Below, in pieces: positions 44,806 to 56,629 of a DNA stretch of 64,000 nt. A program made the position numbers and the translations under genes. Every line of letters starts with the position of its first letter. The first letter of the stretch is position 1. Origin of the DNA: Siphonodentalium dalli (Eukaryota > Mollusca > Scaphopoda > Gadilida > Siphonodentaliidae); contig CP136064.1 of NCBI GenBank assembly GCA_032622095.1, forward strand, positions 174,918,247-174,982,246. Direction: 5' to 3'. Under the pieces are notes generated by a model. It saw nothing but the letters and a program-made list of their open reading frames with translations. It ran no database searches and was not told the DNA's origin.

Positions 44806-45577
44806 TAGCCATTCCCGCGCCCAGCGACCAGTAGCAGCCCTCCGACGGCGGGAGCGAGAGCCAGAGCCCACACGTTTTCGGCCAACCACCCAGCTGTTTT
44901 TAGAGAGCAACCCGAACAGCTTGGCTAGGACACGCCCGAGGGCCTGCAAGTGTTTTTCACCCACTCTTTGAGGCCACCGTTATCTGTCGGAGGCGGGGTC
45001 GGGACGACGGGTGCATCCCAATCGCTGTGAGTACAGAAGCATTCGTAATACCCCGTTCCCGGAAGAGTGTGCGAACGGGCTCGCCCAGCGTCGTGTCTTC
45101 ATTGAGAACCCGGCCAGTCGTCTCTTTGGTGCGGTTATTTTGAGATCGGAGAGTCTCCCTGGTCGTTGCGGCAGCCTCCAGGCGGGAGGCCCGTCCGTCG
45201 TCTAGGTTGTCCAATCGCTCTGCGATGCGGCGCCTGGTATTCTCATCGACAGCCCCACTGTCTGCCTCAGTAAGTTTTCGCTTCTCCAAGGCGATGTGCT
45301 CATTCAATGCGGATAATTTGGCCATGTTGTTGGTATGCTCGCCTCGGATGGTCTGCATTGCCTTGTCCAGTCCCCTGAGCTCGCGGAGGTTTAGTGAGGG
45401 ATGGTCATGCACAGTTTCGAGGATATCTTCAATCTGGGAATCCGTTAAGGAGGTCTCCATTCGCCCTTCCACAATCCAGGCCTCTTTTGCAGTTTGCCCC
45501 AGGTCCTGCAGCTCAACACAATCTACAGCAGTAGTTGCATCGCCGAGTTGATTCTTTGCTGTCTGGAGGGTTGTGAT
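44776..45577 (-). pseudogene. Coiled-coil gene, fuller copy
   Basis: Keeps the 5' part lost in copy 1: the frame is open from about 45577 through TTLQTAKNQLGDATTAV, AKEAWIVEGRMETSLTDSQ and NLRELRGLDKAMQTIRGE into the heptad region. A TAG at 45578-45580 coincides with the passage into TIR-like sequence, so the true start is probably lost at that junction. An internal GTG or ATG (45460) could serve, but I see no reason to prefer one. The C-terminal hydrophobic lines are out of frame as in copy 1. Confidence 0.5.
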
Positions 45578-47805
45578 CTAAATATTTTCAGTGGAATACC
45601 TAACGCCTAACTGAAAGCCAACCTGACATTCGATTTTTCTTAATATTTTGAAATCGGCAACAGTCTGCTACCCGTGCGTTTGGTTATGAAGAATACTACT
45701 GGGGACACTTACTCACCAAATTTGGGGTCGATCTGTCAATAAACATGGCCTGTCCCCTCTATAGCGGCATTATTTATTTTTGAGTCGAAATTTTCTAAGT
45801 CGAACACCTAACTGAAAGCCAGCCTGACATTCGATTTCACTTAAAAACTTGAAATCGGCAACAGTCTGCGACCCGTGCGTTTGGTTATGAAGATTACTAC
45901 CGGGGACGCACATCCTCGCCAAATTTGGAGTCGATCGGTCAACAAACGAGGCCTGTCCCCTCTGTAGGGGTCTATATATAAACGATGAAGGTTGGACCAG
46001 ATTTGATTGATAGAGCACGAATTGAATAAAAAGAACACCTTTGGCGCAAAAAACTCAAAATCGATTTTTGGCTCGAAATTTTCTAAGTCGAATGTTAAAC
46101 GAATGTCGAACGCCTAACCAACTTCACACGTTAAAGCCAGACTGACATTCGAATTTCCTTTTCGAGTTTCCTTGACAATTTTGACCAGATTCGAGTGGGG
46201 GAGCACGAATTGGGTCAAAACATGATGTTTCGCGCAAAAAACTCGAAATCCATTTTTGGGCTGAAATATTTTCTAAGTCGAACGCCTAACTGAAAGCCAG
46301 CCTGACATTCGATTTCACTTAAAAACTTGAAATCGGCAACAGTCTGCGACCCGTGCGTTTGGTTATGAAGACTACATATGGGGACACACTTCCTCGCCAA
46401 ATTTGGTGTCGATCGATCAACAAACGAGGCCTGTCCCCTCTATAGGGGCCTATATATTTTTGTCATGCGGTAAAATAAATTTTTTGGAAAACGATGAAGG
46501 TTGGACCAGATTTGATTGATAGAGCACGAATTGGGTAAAAAGAACACATTTGGCGCACAAAACACAAAATCGATTTTTGGCTCAAAATTTTCTAAGTCGA
46601 ATGTTAAACGAATGTCGAACGCCTAACCAACTTCACACGTTAAAGCCAGACTGACATTCGAATTTCCTTTTCGAGTTTCCTTGACAATTTTGACCAGATT
46701 CGAGTGGGGGAGCACGAATTGGGTCAAAACATGATGTTTCGCGCAAAAAACTCGAAATCCATTTTTGGGCTGAAATATTTTCTAAGTCGAACGCCTAACT
46801 GAAAGCCAGCCTGACATTCGATTTCACTTAAAAACTTGAAATCGGCAACAGTCTGCGACCCGTGCGTTTGGTTATGAAGACTACATATGGGGACACACGT
46901 CCTCGCCAAATTTGGAGTGGATCGGTCAACAAACGAGGCCTGTCCCCTCTATAGGGGCCTATATATTTTTGTCATGCGGTAAAATAAATTTTTTGGAAAA
47001 CGATGAAGGTTGGACCAGATTTGATTGATAGAGCACGAATTGGGTAAAAAGAACACATTTGGCGCACAAAACACAAAATCGATTTTTGGCTCGAAATTTT
47101 CTAAGTCGAATGTTAAACGAATGTCGAACGCCTAACCAACTTCACACGTTAAAGCCAGACTGACATTCGAATTTCCTTTTCAAGTTTCCTTGACAATTTT
47201 GACCAGATTCGAGTGGGGGAGCACGAATTGGGTCAAAACATGATGTTTCGCGCAAAAAACTCGAAATCCATTTTTGGGCTGAAATATTTTCTAAGTCGAA
47301 CGCCTAACTGAAAGCCAGCCTGACATTCGATTTCACTTAAAAACTTGAAATCGGCAACAGTCTGCGACCCGTGCGTTTGGTTATGAAGATTACTACTGGG
47401 GACGCACGTCGTCACCAAATTTGGAGTGGATCGGTCAACAAACGAGGCCTGTCCCCTCTATAGGGGCCTATATATTTTTGTCCCGCGGTAAAATAAATTT
47501 TTTGGACCAGATTTGATTGATAGAGCACGAATTGGGTAAAAAGAACACCTTTGGCGCAAAACACTCAAAATCGATTTTTCGGTCTGGAAAATGGGAAAAC
47601 CGATGAAATTTCAGAAAATTCGAGCGGGGGGGGGGCACGAATTGGACCAATAGAGCACCTCTCCCGCCAAAACCCGAAATTGGACTTTTAATGAAATTTT
47701 CTAAGTCGAATGTCAAACGAATGTCGAACGCCGAACGCCTAACCAACTTCACACGAATGTCAAACGAATGTCGAACGCCGAACGCCTAACTAACTTCACA
47801 CACCT
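45578..47805 (-). repeat. Right TIR of the large element, 509-bp subrepeats
   Basis: Inverted relative to 23628-25560. Identical 61-codon frames start at a constant spacing of exactly 509 bases (46215, 46724, 47233), showing at least three regular units plus partial units at the inner end. The outer end has the same CCTCTCCCGCCAAAACCC-type block as the left arm and finishes CTTCACACACCT at 47805. Frames such as MARKCVPICSLHNQTHGSQ are repeat artefacts. Confidence 0.85.
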
Positions 47806-47814
47806 AAAATAGGG
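47806..47814. repeat. Right target-site duplication candidate
   Basis: AAAATAGGG directly after the TIR terminus, one mismatch from AAAATTGGG at the left end. Confidence 0.55.
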
Positions 47815-47889
47815 AGTTTATCTAATTTCAGAGCCGCAATTTCTCAAAATGAGCTAAAATCCATTTTTTATGGTCTTGTATTTTGAAAA

Positions 47890-49175
47890 CTAATTTTAGG
47901 CCAGGCAAATATGGACATAGGTGTCGCCTGGAGAGGGAATTTATGAGACCTACATTTTTGGTTAGCGTAAATACTAAACTTTCGGAGTCCGTATGTTGGA
48001 TTTGTCAGATAGGCGGATTTTGTTCTCACCGCGTGGTTTTCTTGAGGCACCCGATGAAAAAATCGGTCATTTTTTAAATAAAGCCGACATTTTTGACAGA
48101 GCATTTTCACACATTTTGAGAATAAATATTCGTCCAATTTTGATACCCGAGGGTGGGGCGATAACCAGAGTAGGGTAAAACATGTAACCATTGAATCTCG
48201 GAATTGCAGTAATGACGTCATGTGACGTCAAATACTATTTTGGGTGAGACAAATATGACGATTCACGCACAGCGTTGTCTTTCGTTTCTTTTAAATCATA
48301 AAGTAAGACGGGTATGCCACATTGTTTTATACCATGGGAAACTACTGCCAATTGGCTATATTTTGATATATAAATTATCGCTGCAGGCCGCATTATTTTT
48401 TATCAGAGGCAGAAAAATCAACCCTCCCCCATAAAGTTAAGATGCGCCATGATGTGGTATAAGGCACACATAACTCAGGGTTACATGTCAACAGGCTTAA
48501 TTAACACAACGGCCGTTGCAAGTCTGCTAAAGAATGTAATAATATATAAGTTAATGTCTACAACCTCGAACATTAACGTAGAAACAAAATATAATGTACC
48601 CCCAAACCCGAAATTTTAATAAATTTTAGAATTTTTCATAAAAAATTATATAAAACGCGTTTTTTATTTTCTGGAAGGCAAAAAAAGAAAAGAATTAGTA
48701 AGGGTGGAGATAATTGGTGTATACGGCAATTTCATTCCGCCTTGGATTAACAAATGACATAATAACCAAAAATGGCTGCCAATATGGAAGCCGCAATATA
48801 GGTGGAAATTGTGAAATATGAAAGAACGCAAAATTACTTGCTTAAATGGTTTGCATAACAAAGCGGTCGTTGATGGACTGTTAAACTATAGTTTAATGTA
48901 TATATCCCGATCTACAAACTCGAACAATAAAGTGAAATTATTACACAATGCACCTCCTGGCACAAAATTTTGATAAAATTTTGGCATATTTCTCCAAAAA
49001 TAACCTAAAGCCATTTTTGTCATCTTATCGGAAGCCATAAAGCGCAGACTGTAGCGTGGCGGAGATGTTTGGTGTGTACGGTAATTCAGTGTCGTTTTTG
49101 GATACAAAATGGCTTACTAACCCCAAGATGGCTGCCAATACGGTGGTCAGAATAAATGGTGAAATGTGTCATGTT
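47890..49175. repeat. Left arm of a 10-kb inverted pair (family C)
   Basis: Matches 56630-57915 in inverted order throughout: GGTGTCGCCTGGAGAGGGAA, CCTACATTTTTGGTTAGC, CCATTGAATCTCGGAA, ACCATGGGAAACTACTGCCA, AACACAACGGCCGTTG and CCCCAAGATGGCTGCCAATA. The inner half consists of two related units of about 340 bases (48500 and 48857). No gene is supported; the frames at 47868-48221 and 49056-49391 lie within repeat sequence. Confidence 0.85.
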
Positions 49176-50159
49176 TCACTTTTATCGCCGTCATTGCCGC
49201 CATCTAATGTCTCACACAACCCAAAGTATTATATTCATGTTACGCCGGGACATCATGATGCGGCATTCTATTTAAAATTGCTGCCTGAATGGTGCCCATT
49301 ATTGACGAATCTTGCATTCATGAGCATTCGTGCTCAAGTAAACCGTGTCCCTTCAAATAGGTGGCAATTTGAGCGAGGTATTTACAGATGAACAGGATTG
49401 TTTAAAACGAAGAACCTAGTAACAGTAATACATTGAATGCCTGATTGTTATTTATACCAGTCACCTTTGACATAATCAATATGAAATTACTTAAACCCGA
49501 CAATAGAAGGTCAATATTTCTCAATTAATATTATTCCAAGTGCTACCAACTATGATGGTACATATGAGGTGGATATGTCATGGATACCATTATCGAAGTC
49601 TGGGCTAGACGAGGTTGATGCGGGTTCACACCCCGACTTGATTGGGCGAAATTTGGGACCGATTTTAAAGCTAGCAATGAGATAAGGAACATCTCATTGT
49701 GCCATCCGATAAATATATGACCACTTCGATAAGAAATGATAATTTGTTCACACTCACTGAAGCAACCACATTTGAATCAATGATTTTGATTCTGAGTCAG
49801 TGCCCCCATTAATCTGTTATATTTACACACTAAGTGTTGTCATCACTAAATCCAGCATTCTGATTGGTCGGCGCCCACGTGGCTAGTTGCAGTTATTTCT
49901 CGGTGAATGCGTAACGCCTCATAACACCAAGCTAATAACACCATCGATACGTCATTAGGTTTGGAAAGACGAACGCGTAATGCTTTGGGCGCATTTTGAC
50001 TCGCGCAGGATTGACTTAATACATCATCGGGTTTCAACATGAAGAGAAATTGTTCCTATTAACTTTTGCCAAGGGTGCTATTGGGTATTTTGGGCTGATC
50101 TTGTCACGATACACTTTTCGATTTAAATATATTTACAAAAGCGGCTTTTTCGCTAAATG
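49176..50159. other. Unannotated stretch
   Basis: Spacer between the family-C left arm and the 50.2-kb palindrome. No domain-bearing frame or repeat seen. Confidence 0.45.
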
Positions 50160-50336
50160 TATATAAATATAAGGATTAACTGTCATGTGGACTATTATGG
50201 AGATGTAACGGTGAGGTAAGTGGACATAACTTGTATGTAAAACCCTTCGGGTTTTACACAAGTTATGTCCACTTACCTCACCGTTACATCTCCATAAAAA
50301 CAGTCCACATGACAGTTAATCCTTATATATATATAT
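50160..50336. repeat. Near-perfect 175-bp palindrome with TTCG loop
   Basis: Both halves read AAGGATTAACTGTCATGTGG...GTTATGTCCACTTACCTC-like sequence in opposite directions. They meet at AAAACCCTTCGGGTTTT near 50247. Only a few mismatches or short bulges occur across about 80 bp per arm. It is too short and too perfect to be an old pair of insertions. Candidates are a small foldback/MITE or a hairpin RNA source. Confidence 0.85.
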
Positions 50337-50620
50337 ACAATGCACAATTGCTGTACAATAGCTTCGACCCACAGAAGACGGCCGCGTTAACACAGAGTGA
50401 ATTTTTCCAGACCCTAAATCACCATCGCCGCTTTTATTGACTGGTGTCTTATAACGCCAAGAAGATGAGATTCAGAAAAAGATAGCGCTCGTCTTACAAA
50501 ATTAGTTCAGATTTTGCATCTTCCGAAAGATTATCTGATCAGTGATAAACATAAGATTAGTCATGTCCAGAATGAGAATCCCTCCTGTGTTTCTAACTTA
50601 ATTATGCAGTTTCTGTTGAA

Positions 50621-53600
50621 CAAGATTATTATTATTATTATTATTATAGATACATTTAGAACACATTATACAATAAATTAGTTTCAATGCGCTTACAATA
50701 CAAACATGGCACACATCCTAAAATAATAATGCACGAATGGATAAAATTATATATAAACAACCTAACTAGATAATACCAACTTAACCTAATAATCAACCGC
50801 AGTAAGGCAATAATAACAGCTAGACCATTTAAAATACACGAAGATATACGATTGAATCACTAAAATTATATGGTGAAAGTAAAAGTTAATATATGGGTTA
50901 AACGGTATAGACTCGCACGCACATAACAGACTCTGGTAAACAGCTATCGAAGAACACCTTTTTTTTGGCAGATTGAAGCATAACTCGAACAAGTGAGTCT
51001 TAATTTTTTACTTGAATTTGGGGAAAGTAGCACAATTCCGGATGTCCATTGGAACTCTATTCCAGTTGTTGATGGAAGTCTCTTGGAAGCACCTAATTCC
51101 GTAGTTGATGTTAGGCTTCCTAGTCGCTCTGCGGATATCTTTCCCACTGGTACATGATCGAGTCACACCCCCGCTTTTCAGAACAAACATGTCAGAAATG
51201 TACAAATGAACCGTATGATTTAGCGATTTGAATACTGTGACCGCACATTTGTATTCCATTCTAAACTGAAAAGTCATTATATGTTCACTAATCAACGTCT
51301 TGGTTATATGGTCGTATTTGCTTTTATTGTCGATAAGTCTTGCACAGTTGTTAATTAAGACATCGATCCGGTGCATATTCTCCTTGGTGATATTTGTCAG
51401 CAGAGAATTCAGACTATCAACACGTGACATGACAAGCGATAAGACTGCGCGTTTCATAGCTTTTTTGCTCAGGTGACATCGAACTCTGCGCAGGCATCTA
51501 AGGTGGTAGTAACATGTTCGCAGTATGTCAGATACCATTTTATCAAGACACATGGTAGAATCAAAGTGCGCACCAAGGTTCCGAAGATCACTACACGATG
51601 GAATAACGCTGTCGCCCAGCTGATTTTCAAACTCTGGCTCTGTGTTTTTACCCACTGAGAGCGATAGTTCTTTGATGGAATATTTGGAGCCAATTACCAT
51701 GAACTCGGACTTGTCGTCATTAAGTTTAAGTTTGTTATTCTGCATCCAAGATTTTACTTTACAGAAACACTATTCCAGACAATGTATTGCGTTGTTATAG
51801 CCATTCGGATCATTTCTAGAAAATTCTACATATATTTGAGTGTCATCAGCATACAGATGGTATTTAACCGAATGACCTTCGAGAATCCGTCCAAGTGGCA
51901 AGGTGTAAATGAGGAATAAGGGCGGTCCCAATATATATCCCTGAGGCAGTCCGACATCTAGACTGACTTCCCTTGAGAATGACTCTCCAATCACGACCTT
52001 TTGCTTTCGATTTATCAGATAAGAAGAAAACCAGTGCAACGCCGTACCGTGTAGACCAATATGGTCACTAAGTCGGTCCAACAAGATGGTGTGGTCACAA
52101 GTGTCGAAAGCCGCACTAAGATCAAGCATAAGTAATAACACACACTTTCCTTGGTCTAAAGATAAATCGATGTCATTTTTAACCTTAACAAGCGCAGTCT
52201 CTCGAGAATGATTACTTCTGTATGCAGATTGCCTGGAATCAAACAAATTATGCGTCTTAACATGTTCTAATAGCTGCAGACTAACAATTTTCTCCAGCAA
52301 TTTTGACAGAAATGATAGGTTGGACACCGGTCTGTAGTTTTTCAGAATGTCAGTATCCGGAGAAGCTTTCTTAATGATGGGTGTTACGATCGCTGTGTTC
52401 ATGTTTTCCGGAACTTCTCCAGTAGATAAAGAGTTAGAAATAATTCTAGTAAAAACTGGAACAATGTGTTGTTTGACATTGTCCGATTTCAGGAATCGTG
52501 TAGGTATCGGATCCAATGTGCATGACTTGCTCTTCATTTTATTCAAAACCTTCTCAACATCAGCTTCATGGACAGGTTGAAATTCACAAAAGGTAATGCT
52601 TGAAGAAAGCCATGAATTCGATGGTTGCGCGCATGTGGTCGCTGGGAAAGACCTCCTGATAATGTCTATTTTCTCGTGAACAAATACGACAAAATCATTC
52701 GCCAAAATGTCATCATTACTGCGACGGGGTAACTGATCATCCTCCTTCTTAGTTAAAAGCTTTAGACAGTCAAAGACTTGCTTCTGTGAGGCATTAGCTA
52801 AGAATTTTTCAAAGTATGATTTTTTTGAACTATAAACCATTTTCACAACTCGTCTGGAACATGTTATCAGCACGGTTTTATTGTCTGATGTTGGATGTCT
52901 CAAGTGTTTCACAGATAGTTTACGGCGTTCTTTCTTGGCCTCAAGTATTTCGTCCGTGAACCATGGGTTGTTTTTGCGACCTAGTGTTACAGTCTTTAGA
53001 GGAACTAGTTCATTGAGAATTTCGGTAACACACAGATTGTATGATGTTACATCAGTAATTGAATCATGTGTTAACCCAACAAGCACAGAGAATCGTTCAA
53101 CATCCAGAGATTTGAAAGGACGTCGCATAACACATTGTCCCTTTGTAGATGGTCGTGGAACATTCACCGACCATTCGCATGCGACTGCATGGTGATCGGA
53201 TTTAAAACATGAACGCTCTAATATGTTAATGTTGGAAACATGAGTATTTTCGCTTGAAATTATGTGATCAAGAGTGTGTCCAATATGGGGATCTTCACTG
53301 GTACAGCGGGTACACCCAACAACATGCTGGGTTAACCCCTTTCTCTCAAGTTTCTTCAGGTATGTCACAGTGTTGTTATCAGAAACATCGTCTACTTTAA
53401 TATTGATGTCTTCAACGATAACGAATGGTGCTGTTAAGCTAATATACCTGGCGATAAGTTGTTCGAATTCCTTCATGAATCCCGATATCCTACATCCTCC
53501 CGGCTTGTCAGGAGGTCTATATATAACAATCAGTCTTAAGCAGTCTGTCCCCGATTTGTTTGGGAACTTGCACATAACAACCATATGTTCGAAGTGTTTG

Positions 53601-54500
53601 TATGTGTCTACTGGTTCGCATTAAACATGGATGCGAGTAGAGTGGAAAATGGCTATGCCTCCACCACGGTTGACATCAGCGCGCGAACTGAACCCGGCAT
53701 TGAAGTTTTCAGGACACGCTGCAGCAGCAGTCGGGCCTTCCTCGCCATCAAGGAGCCACGTTTCACAGACAGCTAGTAGATGACAATTGTTGGCTTCTAT
53801 GAATTCAGACACTTCTAATGACTTTTTGACGATGGATTGTGCATTCAATGTTATTAATTTACATGCATCTATTATAGTGTCATTGGTGCAGACGGTTATG
53901 AGATTGTTCAAATCCACACCACGATTGTCTGCAGATTTATTCCTCGCCGATCGCGACATACATATCCGCTCATCACAAAGACTGCTTCTTGTGATGACGG
54001 ATATGAAGCGCCCTTTCCGACGGCCCCCTCTCGATCCGCGTCTGCGTTTGGATCGACAACGTTTTCTCTGTTCGGTATTCGTCCATTGAGTAGAACTAAT
54101 TGGCTGTACACCTAGGGAGACAATACGAGCCAAAACGTTCAGTCTGAGTGGTTGTAAGTGATATGCACCCCGTTGTCGCAACGTGTCGGGTGAGTAAGTA
54201 ATTAACATGTCCATGTGGCGTCTCGCAGACTCTCGTGAAATTGCATCAGCTGATCTGCATGATTGGTAAATCCTTGTATTGGGCTGGACCGTAACACTGT
54301 GAAGACAGCGGACTTCGCTGCGTGGTCTGATGGGTTCGGGACTGGGCGCAGATTGAAAGTCTCGAATAATCCAGAAAATTTGTAAAAGTCCAAAATTCCA
54401 CACAATGGTAGATAAGTTCAGCATAATGTTGTGCCAGACACGACAACAACCATGAAACAGAAAGGTTCAACCAGAATTTCAGCTTAGGTAACATGCATAA
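50621..54500 (-). mobile_element. Near-full-length CR1/L2-group LINE
   Basis: Minus strand. It ends in an (ATT)n/(AAT)n tail at 50621-50646, preceded by about 360 bases of 3' UTR and the ORF at 51008-54424. Microsatellite tails are usual in the CR1/L2 group. The 5' end is not defined; I see no target-site duplication. It sits inside the spacer of the family-C inverted pair. Confidence 0.8.
51008..54424 (-). pseudogene. LINE ORF2-like gene (EN + RT) with two in-frame stops
   Basis: One frame of about 1139 codons broken only by TAA at 53623-53621 and TAG at 51772-51770 (a CAG-to-TAG type change). A basic N-terminal line (RRGSRGGRRKGR) precedes an apurinic-type endonuclease domain: LITLNAQS, CETWL, RGGGIAIF, then after the first stop VIYRPPDKPGG, TLDHIIS and SDHHAV. 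The reverse transcriptase follows: NYRPVSNLSFLSKLLEKIV, MLDLSAAFD (motif A), GLPQGYILGPPLF (motif B, with Tyr where Ser is usual), YHLYADDTQIY (motif C) and NKLKLNDDKSEF. The C-terminus has SINNWNRVPMDIRNCATFPKFK. The RT active site is preserved, so the copy is young but inactive in cis. Confidence 0.9.
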
Positions 54501-56629
54501 TTTGAGAAAATAGCGAACATCTTGAGAGGAGAAAAATTCTGCAGCCTGCTAGGCGCAAGAACATCCTTGAAGGACCGCCACGAAGGACCGCTTTCTTTGC
54601 AATATATGAACGCGATAACCTTCAGAAATATCAAATGTTGTTTCCAACGTGGTGGTAAAGTAAACTTGTCTACTATATGTTACATCTGAACTGGTCATAT
54701 TCAGACCAGGAGACCTGCTGCTGTTGCAAGTACCATCGGTGTTTGAAACGTAAAACCCATGTCATTAATGTATCAATCGGGCTGTATTCAATATTCGTAT
54801 TTACAGGCAACTCCAGCGGAAAAAAATTTGGCGAATAATTCCTCGTCCCCATTTCGTCCCGATTTTACAAAGATATATGCATGTATTCCCCACACGCTGT
54901 TCAGTAAATACTAAACTACGGCTATCGTGTCCATTTACTGATTTCGCTCAGCACAATCGGAGTTGTTATGGATGAGTTATCGTAGATCAGATTCTGGTCT
55001 GCACAGAAGTTGTTGCTATATGTCATTTCTGAGATGCAGCGACAAATTACAACAAGACTCGTGACCTCATTTTGTTTTACCCATTTGTACACCAAACACT
55101 ACCACAATATAATATCAGGATACGCACTATACACACGGTCTACTCACGTCGCGCATAATGTGTTAACTATAGATACATTTGAATTTAACTGTAACATATC
55201 TGGCGTTAGATATGACGTGTGGGTGGAATTATAATGCTTTAATCATGAACGGCCATAATCAAAATATGGTATGTTTTCAGACATCCGACCTGCTGGCATC
55301 AGCAGGTCCCTGACCGCATTAATTTTGGACGTATCTAGAAAGTTATTATACGCTTCCTGGTATCAACCTGTGTATGGCATGTATACAAATAATTGTCGTC
55401 CTTTTCATTTTGGTGTCATAATGGGCTAATACTTACACTGGGATACCAAAAAGTCCGAAATGTATCAGTCTACATGATAAAACTCCATGCCAATACTCCG
55501 TCTATATGCTGTTTTCTGAATGTACAGCCGTCCAGAAGTAATCCTACCTACTCATCAGCATAGGAAGATATGGGTAATATGACTGTTCATCTAGCATGGG
55601 ATAACTGTCCATATTTGGGGTACCTCGTCTTACAAGCAATTGTTCAGTCACTTCTGGAAATCACGAGTGCACATGGTGTAACGAGACTCCAGTACCATAC
55701 TATACAGAGTAACATACAATCGAAATATATAGGGACATAGTTTGACAGTTTTATGTGATTTACCACATCGCTGGTATTTTCGTTGTTGGAAATGTCGCTT
55801 AGAGCCTTGACTTTGCTTTGCAACTTATCTACTGCCAGTACAAGCAAATACCTCCAACCCGTTAATCAGCTGACAAACTACAAGAGGAAAATCAACCAGG
55901 TTTCCATCTCCTTGTGTGCGAAATATGTGTCATGGAAAATAATCCGGTAAATGTTTGAATACAAAATTAAACGAGTCTATTGCGTGATGATGAATCTGAA
56001 CTAACCTGTATGATGTGACGGTTTGATAATTTGCTGGATATGTCCTCTTGCGGACTGGGCAGCAATTGTCAATGAGATCCATTTATACTTACTTTTAGAA
56101 CGGTATACATGATACCCAATGTATCAGTAGCTCCGTTCTTGTAACCACGCCTCGTTGATAGAGGGTAACTAACGAATCGTATCAACATGAATTAGTTGAT
56201 GAGATATGTATCCGAATTGGTTAATTGGTTAATTCTGTTATTCGCGGTAACAAATTTGTAACAAATTTGTAACAAATCGCATTTTGTTACAAATAGCCAT
56301 AGAGAGTGCCAAGTATGATGCTTAAATGTCGTGTTAGATTTAATGTAACATACACAATTCCCTTATTCTTTTCGCAAAGATAGTCAGACAGCCATCTGCC
56401 TTAAATCAATCATGTTTATTGTGAAATAATTTGCACGACATGCCACCGATTTCGAAGAACAAATCTTACTTGAGCGCGAATGAATGCAAAATGTGTCGAT
56501 CCTCTCACTCGTGGGTACCAATCTGGTTGTTGTCATTTTAATAGAACTGACCAATGTTACGTCCTAGTATTGCAAAAATGATATGAATATGATAGGACTA
56601 TTGGTTTTATAAGACATTTCATTGCGATG
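54501..56629. other. Unannotated stretch, possibly LINE 5' region at its start
   Basis: No recognisable domain or repeat. A short ATTTGTAACAAATTTGTAACAA triplicate occurs near 56250-56285. It is the rest of the spacer between the family-C arms. Confidence 0.4.

Larger units (their letters stand above)
35490..45367. repeat. Tandem segment, copy 2
   Basis: Starts CAGCTGGAGGGGTGAAC, as in copy 1, and follows it base by base apart from a few substitutions, run-length changes and the 49-bp deletion at 39066/39067. The element continues past the duplicated part to about 45577. Confidence 0.9.
23628..47805. mobile_element. Polinton/adintovirus-like element with duplicated interior
   Basis: The ends are inverted copies beginning AGGTGTGTGAAGTTAGTTAG; a 5'-AG terminus is usual for Polintons. 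Each TIR is about 2 kb and made of roughly 0.5-kb subrepeats. The interior encodes a family B DNA polymerase fused to a helicase and a retroviral-type integrase on the opposite strand, plus several candidate virion genes. Polymerase plus DDE integrase is the hallmark pair of Polintons/adintoviruses. The interior occurs twice in tandem (unit 9,925 bp), so the original element was about 14.25 kb, or 13.3 kb without a later LINE insertion; Polintons are typically 9-25 kb. All genes carry stops and frameshifts. No cysteine protease (adenain) or FtsK-type packaging ATPase was recognised, unlike canonical members; they may be lost or too broken for me to see. Confidence 0.8.

Noticed and set aside
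45978..47500. CRISPR-like array
   Set aside because: Units are about 500 bases, lack short spacers of constant size, and the DNA is eukaryotic.
48994..49391. 111-codon frame at 49056-49391 as a gene
   Set aside because: Its first part is family-C repeat sequence also present in inverted form at 56.6 kb, where the frame is broken.
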